From Chryseobacterium sp. 3008163 (GTDB taxonomy: Bacteria; Bacteroidota; Bacteroidia; Flavobacteriales; Weeksellaceae), in the NCBI RefSeq assembly GCF_003669035.1, contig NZ_CP033070.1, positions 3,968,001 through 4,032,000 on the forward strand: 64,000 nt of DNA, read 5' to 3'. The number at the start of each line of letters is the position of its first letter. Within the stretch, counting starts at the first letter, position 1. The notes beneath the pieces are model-generated. The model was not told the origin of the DNA. It saw only the letters and a list, made by a program, of their open reading frames with translations, and searched no databases. Shown here one piece after another: positions 36,993 to 44,829 of the stretch. A program made the position numbers and the translations under genes.

Positions 36993-37146
36993 AAATTTTT
37001 CATTCTTTGTGATATATTGAGCTTTACATTAAAGGATATTACAACGGAAAAGTTTATTGGTAATTGATATATAGCGTATTTGACAAGTGTAATCGTAAAA
37101 ATTTATGAATATTTACGTCATAATTGAATATTATTTAAAAATACAC

Positions 37147-37176
37147 TTTAGATTAACTTAAAACATTTTATCTTTG
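37147..37176 (+). promoter_or_regulatory. Candidate promoter for the gene at 37246
   Basis: TATCTTTG (37169-37176) fits TAnnTTTG, with TTTAG (37147-37151) 17 nt upstream as a possible -33 box. The predicted leader is about 60 nt. Confidence 0.4.
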
Positions 37177-37245
37177 AAATTGTAAATAATAATACGATAG
37201 AATACATTCTGTCATCAAAAAATTATAAATATTATTCAAAGAAAA

Positions 37246-37686
37246 ATGAGAGTTTCTAATGATAGCATCGTAAAAATTACGGCATACAGTCTTTTAATTT
37301 TAACGATAGTAATGCTGCTTTGTTTAGTAGTAATCAATCAAAGTATTTTAGAGAGCTTATTTTTTGCTGCAATTACTTTACTGATTGTGATATTAACAAA
37401 AATAAGGATTGTTACTTATGAATTTTCAGGTGGATGTGTAACCATTCGAAAGATACATCCATTTACCTTCAAAAAGTTTATTTCTCCGGCGGTCGAATTT
37501 CCCCAAAATTATATCTGTGATTATAGTGTTAACCATCATGTCGTTTCAGGGTCTTTAGTATTAAAAATAAATTCTAAAAGAAATAAAAAATATGCGGTGA
37601 AAATTAAGCTTTTCGGATTCACCTATGCTCAGCGACAAAAAATATCATCTTCATTGGTTTCTATTGTATCTCAAAATAATTTTTAA
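37246..37686 (+). CDS. Hypothetical small membrane protein
   Basis: A 146-residue protein with two close transmembrane helices (about residues 12-30 and 34-52) followed by a soluble beta-rich C-terminal domain (strands VTYEFSGGCVTIRKIH, SGSLVLKINSK, YAVKIKLFGF). The layout resembles small bacterial PH-domain membrane proteins but no signature was recognised. It has its own promoter-like box and a terminator downstream, so it is a single-gene unit. Confidence 0.6.
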   Translation: MRVSNDSIVKITAYSLLILTIVMLLCLVVINQSILESLFFAAITLLIVILTKIRIVTYEFSGGCVTIRKIHPFTFKKFISPAVEFPQNYICDYSVNHHVVSGSLVLKINSKRNKKYAVKIKLFGFTYAQRQKISSSLVSIVSQNNF

Positions 37687-37765
37687 TTATCCTCACAAAT
37701 TAGAAAGTTACTCGTAAGCGAAAGGCTTTTCTAAAAATTGACACCCAAATCATCATTATATTAAG

Positions 37766-37806
37766 AAATCTCCATAGTTTTATGTTAAACTGGAGATTTT
37801 TTTTTG
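37766..37806 (+). terminator. Rho-independent terminator
   Basis: AAATCTCCA (37766-37774) pairs with TGGAGATTT (37791-37799), supported by GTTT/AAAC inside, then nine or more T. It is 79 nt after the stop of the membrane protein gene. Confidence 0.82.
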
Positions 37807-38453
37807 GAATTCAATCAGTTTTTTAATCTAAATTTTTCACCTTGGTTTGCTGTATTATCTACCAAGACTATATCTGATTGTACCAACTTTTATTCGTCCA
37901 TATTGAAAAAGGTAAGGAGTTGATTTAGTAATAATTTGTATAGAAAGAACGTATATCACATAATGTCAAGCCGTTTATAAGCTGTAATTTTTTGTCTGTC
38001 GTAGTTTTTTAATGATTATTTCAGTTACTAAGGAAGGCTAGATATTTTATGCAGCTTTAAAATTTGAAGTAATGAAAAACAGTTTATGAATTTTAATTTT
38101 TTTACATCTGTGTTGACATAATTTTTATATAATTATTTAGTTATAACCAATGAATTTTGTAAATAATTTACATTTTATTAGTGTATGTCATATATATATA
38201 CTATATTTGTAAAATAATAAGGCAGTAGTTTATACTAAAAGGTGATTTTAAATATATTCCCAAAAATATAACAGCCGCTCAATTTTGTCATTAATATTTT
38301 AGGTGCTCTACCTTTTAAGAAGTTCGATTTTCACTCTTAAATTCTATTCATCCATATTTTTTCTCAAAAGTTATTATCGTTTTGGTTTAGACCAAGGCAC
38401 AGGGATAATTGATCCTATAAAACAGAATACAATAATTTTTAATACATAATACA
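37807..38453 (+). promoter_or_regulatory. Long gene-free region holding a probable cold-shock leader
   Basis: No ORF of note. TATATTTG at 38203-38210 fits TAnnTTTG, which would give a leader of about 240 nt before the cold-shock gene. Closer in, TTGGT-TTAG-ACCAA (38382-38395) is a perfect 5-bp-arm hairpin and GGAT-N5-ATCC (38403-38415) a smaller one. Long structured leaders are typical of cold-induced csp genes. Confidence 0.4.
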
Positions 38454-38645
38454 ATGCAACAAGGAACAGTAAAATTCTTTAACGAAACTAAAGGATTTGG
38501 TTTTATTACTCCATCTACAGGTGGTCAAGACGTTTTCGTACATACTTCAGGTTTGGTAGATAACATTCGTGAAAATGATGTCGTAACATTCGATTTACAA
38601 AATGGAAACAAAGGTGTTAATGCAGTTAACGTTAAAATAGCGTAA
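38454..38645 (+). CDS. Cold-shock protein (CspA family)
   Basis: A 63-residue single cold-shock domain that binds single-stranded RNA or DNA as an RNA chaperone. RNP1 is KGFGFI (residues 13-18) and RNP2 is VFVHTS (27-32). The start MQQGTVKFFN is the standard family N-terminus. The body is slightly shorter than E. coli CspA, as usual in Bacteroidota. Long leader upstream and a strong terminator downstream indicate a monocistronic transcript. Confidence 0.95.
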   Translation: MQQGTVKFFNETKGFGFITPSTGGQDVFVHTSGLVDNIRENDVVTFDLQNGNKGVNAVNVKIA

Positions 38646-38673
38646 CTCCAATAAATAACCTTATACGTTATAC

Positions 38674-38706
38674 AAAGAGCAGATAATTTATTTTATCTGC
38701 TCTTTT
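38674..38706 (+). terminator. Terminator after the cold-shock gene
   Basis: A 12-bp perfect stem (AAAGAGCAGATA at 38674-38685 with 38694-38705) with an AT-rich loop and T-rich tail. Confidence 0.88.
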
Positions 38707-38829
38707 AATTTTGGGTATGAGTGTTTTAATGTTAATGGTTTCTACTCTTAAAAAATTATAGATGAATAATCAAATATAAAATTAATAACATGATTGAAAA
38801 TCTTAAACGTTTCTAATCTGTATGAGTTC

Positions 38830-39378
38830 CTATAATTTATTGACCTTATTGACCAAATAGCTAATCATCTGTGCAACACTTTCGGCAGGTTGGGCAAAAT
38901 CATTTTCAACCCAGTTTTTGATGACAGCAATGCTTCCTTTTTCACCGAATTGATAGGCCATTTCCAGAAAAGGCTGTGTTTCCGGGGTGAGTTCGATTTG
39001 ATTTTCCACCGGAAAATGATTTCTAACACTGGTCAGGATGCGAGATAAAATTCCGCTTCCGTCACCTTTGCTGAAAACTATTTTACTCATCTCTTTGTCA
39101 TTTTCCAGCAGCTGGCAGCTAAGCAATATCACCTCGTCCATTTTGTAGCTTTTACGGAGTACGGCAGACAATTTTTCAAAAACTTCTTCTTCCAGCTCCA
39201 GTAGTATATCCATTGGAATCGTATAATGCCGATAAAATGAATTTCTATTGACATCTGCTGTTTTACATAATTCCGTTATGGAGATTTGGCTCAGTTCCTT
39301 GTCCTTCAATAAGTCAAACAATGCCTCTCGTAATACTTTCTTGGTATATTGTACCCGTCGGTCTTTTCTTAATTCCAT
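38830..39378 (-). CDS. TetR/AcrR family transcriptional regulator
   Basis: A 182-residue regulator. The N-terminal TetR helix-turn-helix is clear (VLREALFDLLKDKELSQISI then TELCKTADVNRNSFYRHY). The C-terminal ligand domain resembles the TetR_C_7-type half found in Gram-positive-like regulators. Divergent from the epimerase gene at 39594 across about 215 bp. Likely represses the epimerase/DUF2141 pair; the ligand is unknown. Confidence 0.88.
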   Translation of the reverse strand: MELRKDRRVQYTKKVLREALFDLLKDKELSQISITELCKTADVNRNSFYRHYTIPMDILLELEEEVFEKLSAVLRKSYKMDEVILLSCQLLENDKEMSKIVFSKGDGSGILSRILTSVRNHFPVENQIELTPETQPFLEMAYQFGEKGSIAVIKNWVENDFAQPAESVAQMISYLVNKVNKL

Positions 39379-39593
39379 CTTAATTTTTTTATTTACGCTA
39401 CAAAATCACTGATTTTTGTTTCCTATTAAACAGAATTCATCGGTTTGCAACGCTAATCTCACTCCTAAGTAATAGTTTTACAATGCGATCGTAATCAAGC
39501 ATTATGTTAGATAATGAACAAAGTGTATAACAAATATATACTTTATTTCGTACGGTTACGATTGAATAAACAAATCATTTTTAATCTGAAACA

Positions 39594-40657
39594 ATGAAAA
39601 ATACAATAGTTACTACAAAAAGAGAATTCTTATCACCGGTGCGTCGGGAACGGTTGGTTTCGAAACTTTGAAGCATTTGATGAAAAATCCCAATTATGAA
39701 ATTACTGTTTTTGATGTGAAAACTCGAAAATCCGTTAAAAAATTAGCACCTTTTCGTAACCGTGTAGAGATTGTTTATGGTGATATCTGCAGTGCTTCAG
39801 CGTTGGAACAAGTAAGTCAAAATAAGGACGTTGTTATTCATTTGGCGGCAATTATTCCGCCCTTTGCAGATATAAATCCCGAATTGGCTTACAAAGTCAA
39901 TGTGCAGGGAACAGAAAATCTCATTCACGCATTGGAAAAAAAATCACCTCAATGTTATTTGCTCTTCAGCTCAAGTATTTCGGTGTATGGAGATCGTATT
40001 AATAACCCCGAAATCTCTGTGAATGACCCATTAAAACCTAGCCCCGGTGATCAATATGGTGAAACCAAGGTGCTATGTGAGAAGGCAATTGTAAAATCAA
40101 ATTTATCTTGGTCGATTTTTCGTTTGGCTGCTATTATGGGTAATCATAAAATCTCAAAACTGATGTTTCATATGCCGCTCGATACGCCGATGGAAATCTG
40201 TACACCTGAAGATACGGGACGGGCTTTTGCCAATGCAATTGCTTTTCAAGACCAGCTTGAAAAACGGATTTTTAACTTAGGTGGGGGAGAAGACTGCGTT
40301 ATTTCCTACCGTTCCTTCCTTGTGAAAATGTTTGATGCATTTGGACTTGGTAAGGTCAATTTTCCTGAAAAAGCATTTGCGGAGAAGAATTTTCATTGTG
40401 GAATACTATTTGACGGTCATCAACTTGAGAAAATTATCCGTTTTCGTCAACAGAGTTTAGCTGATTATTTCGAGATGGTTCATCAACAGGTTAATCCTTT
40501 TCAGAAAAAAATAACTATTCTTTTTAGAAACTTTATTAAACGCTGGTTGCTTTCAAAATCGGAACCCTATCAGGCTTACCGAAACGGGAATGAAGAAGAA
40601 ATGGAACATTTTTTTAACAAAAATGAAAAAAAAGTTATAGAACCGGCTTATCAATAA
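39594..40657 (+). CDS. NAD(P)-dependent epimerase/dehydratase family protein, frameshifted near the start
   Basis: Extended SDR fold. The body (from an in-frame TTG at 39668) covers most of the protein, but the cofactor loop lies upstream in the same frame with no start codon: RILITGASGTVGFE. An ATG at 39594 opens MKNTIVTT and joins this loop only if the A-run at 39617-39621 had six A instead of five. The downstream catalytic region (SSSISVYGD then YGETKVLCEK) has the Ser and YxxxK expected. A C-terminal extension (about residues 280-350) is unusual and charged. Probably under the divergent TetR regulator; substrate unknown. Confidence 0.75.
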
Positions 40658-40674
40658 ACTTAAAAACAAAACGT

Positions 40675-41100
40675 ATGTTACAGAAAATAATAGGGATAAT
40701 ATTCCTGATTACCATCAATACAAGTCTTTTTGCACAACATCACTTTACGGTGGAAGTATCTGATTTAGTACCTGATAAAGGCTCTGTCTATCTTGGACTT
40801 TACAATAAGAAGGGTGGTTTTTTGAAGGAAGATGTTGCCTTTGCCAATGCTAAAGTAAAGGTTGCGGGAAATAAGGTGAGCTACATATTTAAAAATCTGC
40901 CTGTCGGAGAATACGCCGTTGCAGTTTACCAAGATGTGAATAACAACGGAAAATGCGACCGAAATATGATCGGATATCCAACCGAAGGATTTGGTTTTTC
41001 AAAAAATTACAGACCCAAACTTTCCGCTCCCGCATTTGATGATGTGAAAATTGCAGTCAAGCAATCTACTAAAGCCAGTATTGCTTTGATTGGGAATTAA
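40675..41100 (+). CDS. DUF2141 domain-containing exported protein
   Basis: A 141-residue protein with a signal peptide (cleavage near TSLFAQ, residue 21) and one DUF2141 domain (FTVEVSDLV near residue 24, then AVYQDVNNNGKCDRNMIGYPTEGFGFS, the family core with Asp-rich loop). Function unknown; predicted periplasmic or surface. 17 nt after the epimerase gene and therefore likely in its operon. Its stop codon is at the very junction with a truncated T9SS gene. Confidence 0.85.
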   Translation: MLQKIIGIIFLITINTSLFAQHHFTVEVSDLVPDKGSVYLGLYNKKGGFLKEDVAFANAKVKVAGNKVSYIFKNLPVGEYAVAVYQDVNNNGKCDRNMIGYPTEGFGFSKNYRPKLSAPAFDDVKIAVKQSTKASIALIGN

Positions 41101-41720
41101 GTGGCGTTTTCAAGACAAGTGAGCTGATATATACTTGTGGCTCTAATGCTTCATCACCTGTTACAGGAACGTTCAATGTTCCAGCCGTAACTTACAATGG
41201 TCCTAATGCGACAAGAATGATAGTTGTAGTTTCCTATGCCGTCGCCGCTGGTGCTTGTTCAGGAAATACATACGGAGAAGTTGAGGATTATGCAGTTAAG
41301 TTTATCGATTTGCAGCCATGTAGTACAACGACTCCGGTGCCTACAGTTTCTAATATGACATCTTCCACAGCGTATGTGTCTTGGATTTCTACTGCTAATG
41401 CTACCTACAGAATCAGATGGAGACAAGGAACTACGGGAGTTTGGAAGTTGCAACCTTTAGGGTATGTAGAATTGGCTGTCGGACAAAGTTACTATTCAAT
41501 CACCGGCCTTTTAGAGCAGACTGCTTATCAGGTACAGATTCATGCAAAATGTGGAACTAGCTGGAGTGCTTATAAAATTTACAGTGCTTCCGGAAGATTA
41601 GTGTCATCGGGTCTGATTGTAAATAACGCAATTGACGTAAGCAGCCTGATAAACGGATTGTACATCATCGATATAGAAGATGTAAAAGGTACGGTGAAGA
41701 AGAAATTTATTAAAGAATAA
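41101..41720 (+). pseudogene. 5'-truncated T9SS-sorted protein (GEVED/FN3/sorting domain remnant)
   Basis: The frame around 41217 (first ATG, 167 residues) extends upstream without a start to the end of the DUF2141 gene, reading GVFKTSELIYTCGS then VPAVTYNGPNATRMIVVVSY. It contains the GEVEDYAVKF motif of GEVED-type domains, one FN3-like domain (about residues 35-110) and a T9SS C-terminal domain (YKIYSASGRLVSSG, ending VKKKFIKE). A signal peptide and most of the protein are missing. This looks like the tail of a large secreted protein cut off by the cassette upstream. Confidence 0.75.
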
Positions 41721-41784
41721 TATAAACTTATCTTTTTCTGTAGCTGTTTTGTGCAAAGATGCAGCTATAGTTTAAAACGATAAT

Positions 41785-41820
41785 AAATCCTCTCAATCAT
41801 TTTGAGAGGATTTGTTGTTT
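41785..41820 (+). terminator. Terminator after the T9SS remnant
   Basis: A perfect 12-bp stem (AAATCCTCTCAA at 41785-41796 with 41802-41813), 5-nt loop, then a T-rich tail. Confidence 0.88.
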
Positions 41821-41989
41821 TACAATGTTACAATGGTGTCGGATTTTCCGGCAGACCGCTTGATGTATTGCAGATGATATAATTTGTTTAAAAAAAGATT
41901 TTAATCAAACTTAAAAATTGACATATCCCGTAACAATTTGTTAACACTAAATAAAAAAATCGCCTTCTGAAAAGATGTAATTTTACTTC

Positions 41990-42273
41990 ATGGGAAAGAA
42001 GAAAAAAAGGTAACTAAAGAGCAGTTGGATGAGCTGAAAGGTTTAAGAAAGCATCTGACGCCACAGTTATCTATTGACAACAAAATCAATACTTTGATTC
42101 AGGTAAGTCAGGTACTGAGAACAATAAATTTGACGAGTACTTTTGCAAGCAATATCTCTACAGAATTTACCGGACTGGAAGTTTTTGGGGAACGCTATAA
42201 CAATTTCCCGAGAATAACTTCAGTGATTGATGATGCGATTCTTTATTATGATGAGCAACTTAAGGCTTTTTAA
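41990..42273 (+). CDS. Small conserved-looking hypothetical protein, frameshifted at the start
   Basis: The body (42025-42273, 82 residues) reads as a soluble helical protein, ending YYDEQLKAF. An ATG at 41990 gives MGKKKKR and stops. With one more A in the seven-A run (42002-42008) it would continue into VTKEQLDELKGLRKHL, a natural amphipathic N-terminus in frame with the body. No family recognised. A hairpin terminator follows at 42312, so it is a single-gene unit. Confidence 0.5.
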
Positions 42274-42311
42274 ATCAAATAATAAGTAAGTCATTAAGAC
42301 TTTAATAAAAT

Positions 42312-42348
42312 AGAGATTTGCCCAGTCGGCAGATCTCTTTTTATTTTT
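42312..42348 (+). terminator. Rho-independent terminator
   Basis: AGAGAT (42312-42317) with ATCTCT (42333-42338) and an inner TGCC/GGCA stem, followed by a T-rich tail. Confidence 0.75.
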
Positions 42349-42378
42349 CGCATAAAAAAATAAGAGTTTCATGATTAA

Positions 42379-42422
42379 TTAAACTAGTTAAATGTGAGAG
42401 GTTTTTTATTGCCATAAATTTG
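42379..42422 (+). promoter_or_regulatory. Promoter with TTAAACTAGTTAA box (copy 1)
   Basis: TTAAACTAGTTAAATG begins at 42379 and the -7 box TAAATTTG at 42415, 36 nt later. The same two elements at the same 36-nt spacing precede the pirin gene (43731 and 43767). AACTAGTT is a perfect palindrome. It sits about 45 nt before the ATG of the pseudo-receiver gene. Confidence 0.6.
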
Positions 42423-42466
42423 CCAGATAAAATTAAAAATAAGCAAGAATTCAAACATAAACACAT

Positions 42467-42778
42467 ATGGAAACATTAAATTTTTTGGTCATAGGAAAGA
42501 ATAACGAAATTCTTGAAACGTTAAAAAGAATCATCGAAAATAATGAAGGCTGGAAAGCTGAGGTTCAAAGCGATGAAAATATTTGTTATAATTACATCAA
42601 AGAAAATCACATAGATATCGTTCTTTTGAGTTCAGGTTTAGAAGAGAAATTTGAAAATGAAATTAAAGTATTTTGTAAAAATTTAGATAAAGAAGTGAAG
42701 GTCATCGACCATTACGGCGGAGGAAGCGGACTTTTAAAGAATGAAGTTTACACACTTTTCCCTAATTTGCAGCCGTAA
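42467..42778 (+). CDS. Pseudo-receiver (response-regulator-like) protein without the phospho-Asp
   Basis: A 103-residue protein with the CheY-like alternation of strands and helices (NFLVIG, IVLLSSG, VKVIDHYGGGSG). The phospho-accepting Asp expected after beta-3 is Ser55 (DIVLLSS), and the acidic pair after beta-1 is missing (IGKN). It therefore cannot be phosphorylated normally. It lies 9 nt upstream of a Crp/Fnr regulator gene, presumably co-transcribed, and may modulate that protein. The HYGGGSGLL tail is distinctive. Confidence 0.65.
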   Translation: METLNFLVIGKNNEILETLKRIIENNEGWKAEVQSDENICYNYIKENHIDIVLLSSGLEEKFENEIKVFCKNLDKEVKVIDHYGGGSGLLKNEVYTLFPNLQP

Positions 42779-42787
42779 ACTTATTTT

Positions 42788-43372
42788 ATGTTTGAAAATA
42801 TTATCAAGAACGTTACCCGTTTCATCGATCTAAACACTGTTGAAGAAAAATTCTTTACTGATTTATTAGTTTGTGAAACGATTCCCAAGAAAACAATTTT
42901 ATTGCGTGAAGGAGAAGTTTGTCAGTTTGAAGGCTTCATTCACAAAGGTTGTTTAAGGGCTTACTATCTTGATGATAATGGTTTTGAAGTGACGATTTTG
43001 TTTGCCATCGAAGATTGGTGGATTAGTGATATCGCTTCATTCCAAGACCAAAAACCTTCCAATTTATATATAGAAACCATCGAAGATTCAGAGATCCTTA
43101 TGCTGAATCCGACAACCAAAGAAAAATTACTGCAAGAAATCCCGAAATTCGAAAGAGTTTTCAGAATGTTGGTTCAGAGAAATCTGTTTACCCTTCAAAA
43201 CCGTCTGGTGAATACCATTTCCAAAAGTGCATCAGACCGATATCTGGAATTTATAAAAGTATATCCAACGATTCCACAACGAGTTGCGCAGTATTATATT
43301 GCATCTTATCTGGGAGTTTCTAAAGAATTTGTAAGTACAATTAGAAAGCGTCTGGCGACTAAAGAGAAATAA
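42788..43372 (+). CDS. Crp/Fnr family transcriptional regulator
   Basis: A 194-residue regulator with a cyclic-nucleotide-binding-like domain (KKTILLREGEVCQFEG, then GCLRAYYLDDNG) and a C-terminal helix-turn-helix (QYYIASYLGVSKEFVSTIRK). No Fnr-type Cys cluster. It likely recognises the TTAAACTAGTTAA box present both at its own promoter and at the pirin promoter. The effector is unknown. It is similar in layout to the regulator at 19618-20190 but clearly a different protein. Confidence 0.9.
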   Translation: MFENIIKNVTRFIDLNTVEEKFFTDLLVCETIPKKTILLREGEVCQFEGFIHKGCLRAYYLDDNGFEVTILFAIEDWWISDIASFQDQKPSNLYIETIEDSEILMLNPTTKEKLLQEIPKFERVFRMLVQRNLFTLQNRLVNTISKSASDRYLEFIKVYPTIPQRVAQYYIASYLGVSKEFVSTIRKRLATKEK

Positions 43373-43381
43373 AATACACGA

Positions 43382-43464
43382 AATTCCCCTCCATTAGAGG
43401 GGTGGCGAAAATTCAAAGAATTTTTGACGGGGTGGTTTATACATAATGTGTAAACTACCCCGTC
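43382..43464. repeat. Second copy of the MITE-like intergenic repeat
   Basis: 43382-43438 matches 3484-3540 nearly base for base over 57 bp. The end GACGGGGTGGTTT (43426-43438) pairs with AAACTACCCCGTC (43452-43464) with one mismatch, so this copy is a short hairpin form. The rest of this gap (43465-43730) shows nothing recognisable. Confidence 0.7.
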
Positions 43465-43730
43465 TTTTTGTTTAAGAAACTTAACTAATTATCCAAAAAT
43501 GAGTTGTAAAATGTAAACCGACATAGGAAAATGGAGCGTTAAGAAAATTAAAATTTAAGCCGTTAAAAAATTCCCACTGTTCGAAGCGCGAGATAAATAT
43601 TCTAATGATAACGATTTTCGAATTCGCGCAAGTTTGGGAATTTTAGGATTAAATTTTTAATTTTTAGCGGAAGTTTCCAAGTCTTGAATTTTTGTTTCTT
43701 TTGTTTCAAGACAAAAGAAATTTCAATTTA

Positions 43731-43774
43731 TTAAACTAGTTAAATGCACAGCAATTTCCACCACTATAAATTTG
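43731..43774 (+). promoter_or_regulatory. Promoter with TTAAACTAGTTAA box (copy 2), pirin gene
   Basis: Identical to copy 1 in the TTAAACTAGTTAAATG element (43731-43746) and in TAAATTTG (43767-43774), at identical 36-nt spacing, while the sequence between differs. Conservation of only these two blocks points to functional sites. The ATG is 34 nt downstream. Confidence 0.62.
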
Positions 43775-43807
43775 TCCTATCAATAACGAGTAAATAACAA
43801 AACAGAT

Positions 43808-44683
43808 ATGGACAGAAAAGATTTTTTAAAGAAAGGATTATTAGGAACAGGAATGTTCGTAGCATCAACATCATTGGGAAACACAATGAAAAATGAGATT
43901 GACGAAATCGAGCCGCTAGAACCTATTGGATACAATCATTTGCCCAATACAGATTCAAAAATCAAAGATAATTCTGTGATTCACAAAGCGGATTCCAGAG
44001 GAAAAGCGGATCACGGCTGGTTGGTGAGCAATCATACATTCAGTTTTGCGAATTATCACAATCCTGAAAGAATGCATTTCGGAGTTTTGAGAGTTTTGAA
44101 TGATGATAAAGTGGAGGCTGGAAGAGGTTTCGGAACACACCCTCACGATAATATGGAAATCATCAGTATTCCGTTGGAAGGTGATTTGGAGCACAAAGAT
44201 AGTATGGGAAATTCTGCGATTATCAAGAGTGGAGACATTCAGGTGATGAGTGCAGGAACCGGAATTATGCACAGCGAATTCAATAAAAATAATGACAGTT
44301 TGGTGAAGTTTCTTCAAATCTGGGTTTATCCAAACAAGAGAAACGTGACACCAAGATATGACCAGATTACTTTAGACAAATCAAAAGGTCAGAATAAATT
44401 TCAGCAAATATTGTCTCCAAATGCTGATGATGAAGGTGTTTGGATTCATCAGGATGCCTGGTTTCACTTAGGAAACTTTGAAAATAACTTCGAAACCAAT
44501 TATCAAATCAAGAAAAAAGGAAACGGTGTATATGCTTTTATTTTAAAAGGAAGCGCAGAAATCGAAGGACAAAAAGTGGAAACGAGAGACGGTTTTGGTG
44601 TATGGGATATTTCAGATTTAAATATCAAATCAACAACAGAAGATACAGAAATCTTATTGATGGAAGTTCCAATGACGATGTAA
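43808..44683 (+). CDS. Pirin family protein
   Basis: A 291-residue bicupin pirin preceded by a Tat-like or atypical N-terminal hydrophobic segment (MDRKDFLKKG, then LLGTGMFVAST). The pirin domain begins about residue 60 (HGWLVSNHTFSFANYHNP, with conserved His), followed by GFGTHPHDNMEIISIPLEG, the metal-binding HxH..E, and GTGIMHSEFN. Pirins are Fe-binding; some act as quercetinases, others as redox-sensing regulators. The N-terminal extension suggests export, unusual for pirins. Shares a promoter box with the Crp/Fnr pair upstream. Confidence 0.88.
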   Translation: MDRKDFLKKGLLGTGMFVASTSLGNTMKNEIDEIEPLEPIGYNHLPNTDSKIKDNSVIHKADSRGKADHGWLVSNHTFSFANYHNPERMHFGVLRVLNDDKVEAGRGFGTHPHDNMEIISIPLEGDLEHKDSMGNSAIIKSGDIQVMSAGTGIMHSEFNKNNDSLVKFLQIWVYPNKRNVTPRYDQITLDKSKGQNKFQQILSPNADDEGVWIHQDAWFHLGNFENNFETNYQIKKKGNGVYAFILKGSAEIEGQKVETRDGFGVWDISDLNIKSTTEDTEILLMEVPMTM

Positions 44684-44789
44684 GGAAGTCTGAAGATATT
44701 TTGAGTGTTTACAGATTTTTAGTTGATTAAAACTACCATAACCATTGAAAGAAAATTTCGGATAATTTTTTTACTGGTTTGCATTTCCG

Positions 44790-44797
44790 TAAATTTG
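44790..44797 (+). promoter_or_regulatory. Candidate -7 box for gnd
   Basis: TAAATTTG fits TAnnTTTG exactly and lies 33 nt before the gnd start; no clear -33 element is visible, and the TTAAACTAGTTAA box of the neighbouring promoters is absent. Confidence 0.35.
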
Positions 44798-44829
44798 ACC
44801 CGTAAAAATAAAATAAATCTTAAGTAAGA

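Noticed and set aside
41217..41720. Complete secreted protein
   Set aside because: The frame has no start signal or signal peptide and continues upstream to the DUF2141 stop, so it is a truncated remnant rather than a full gene.
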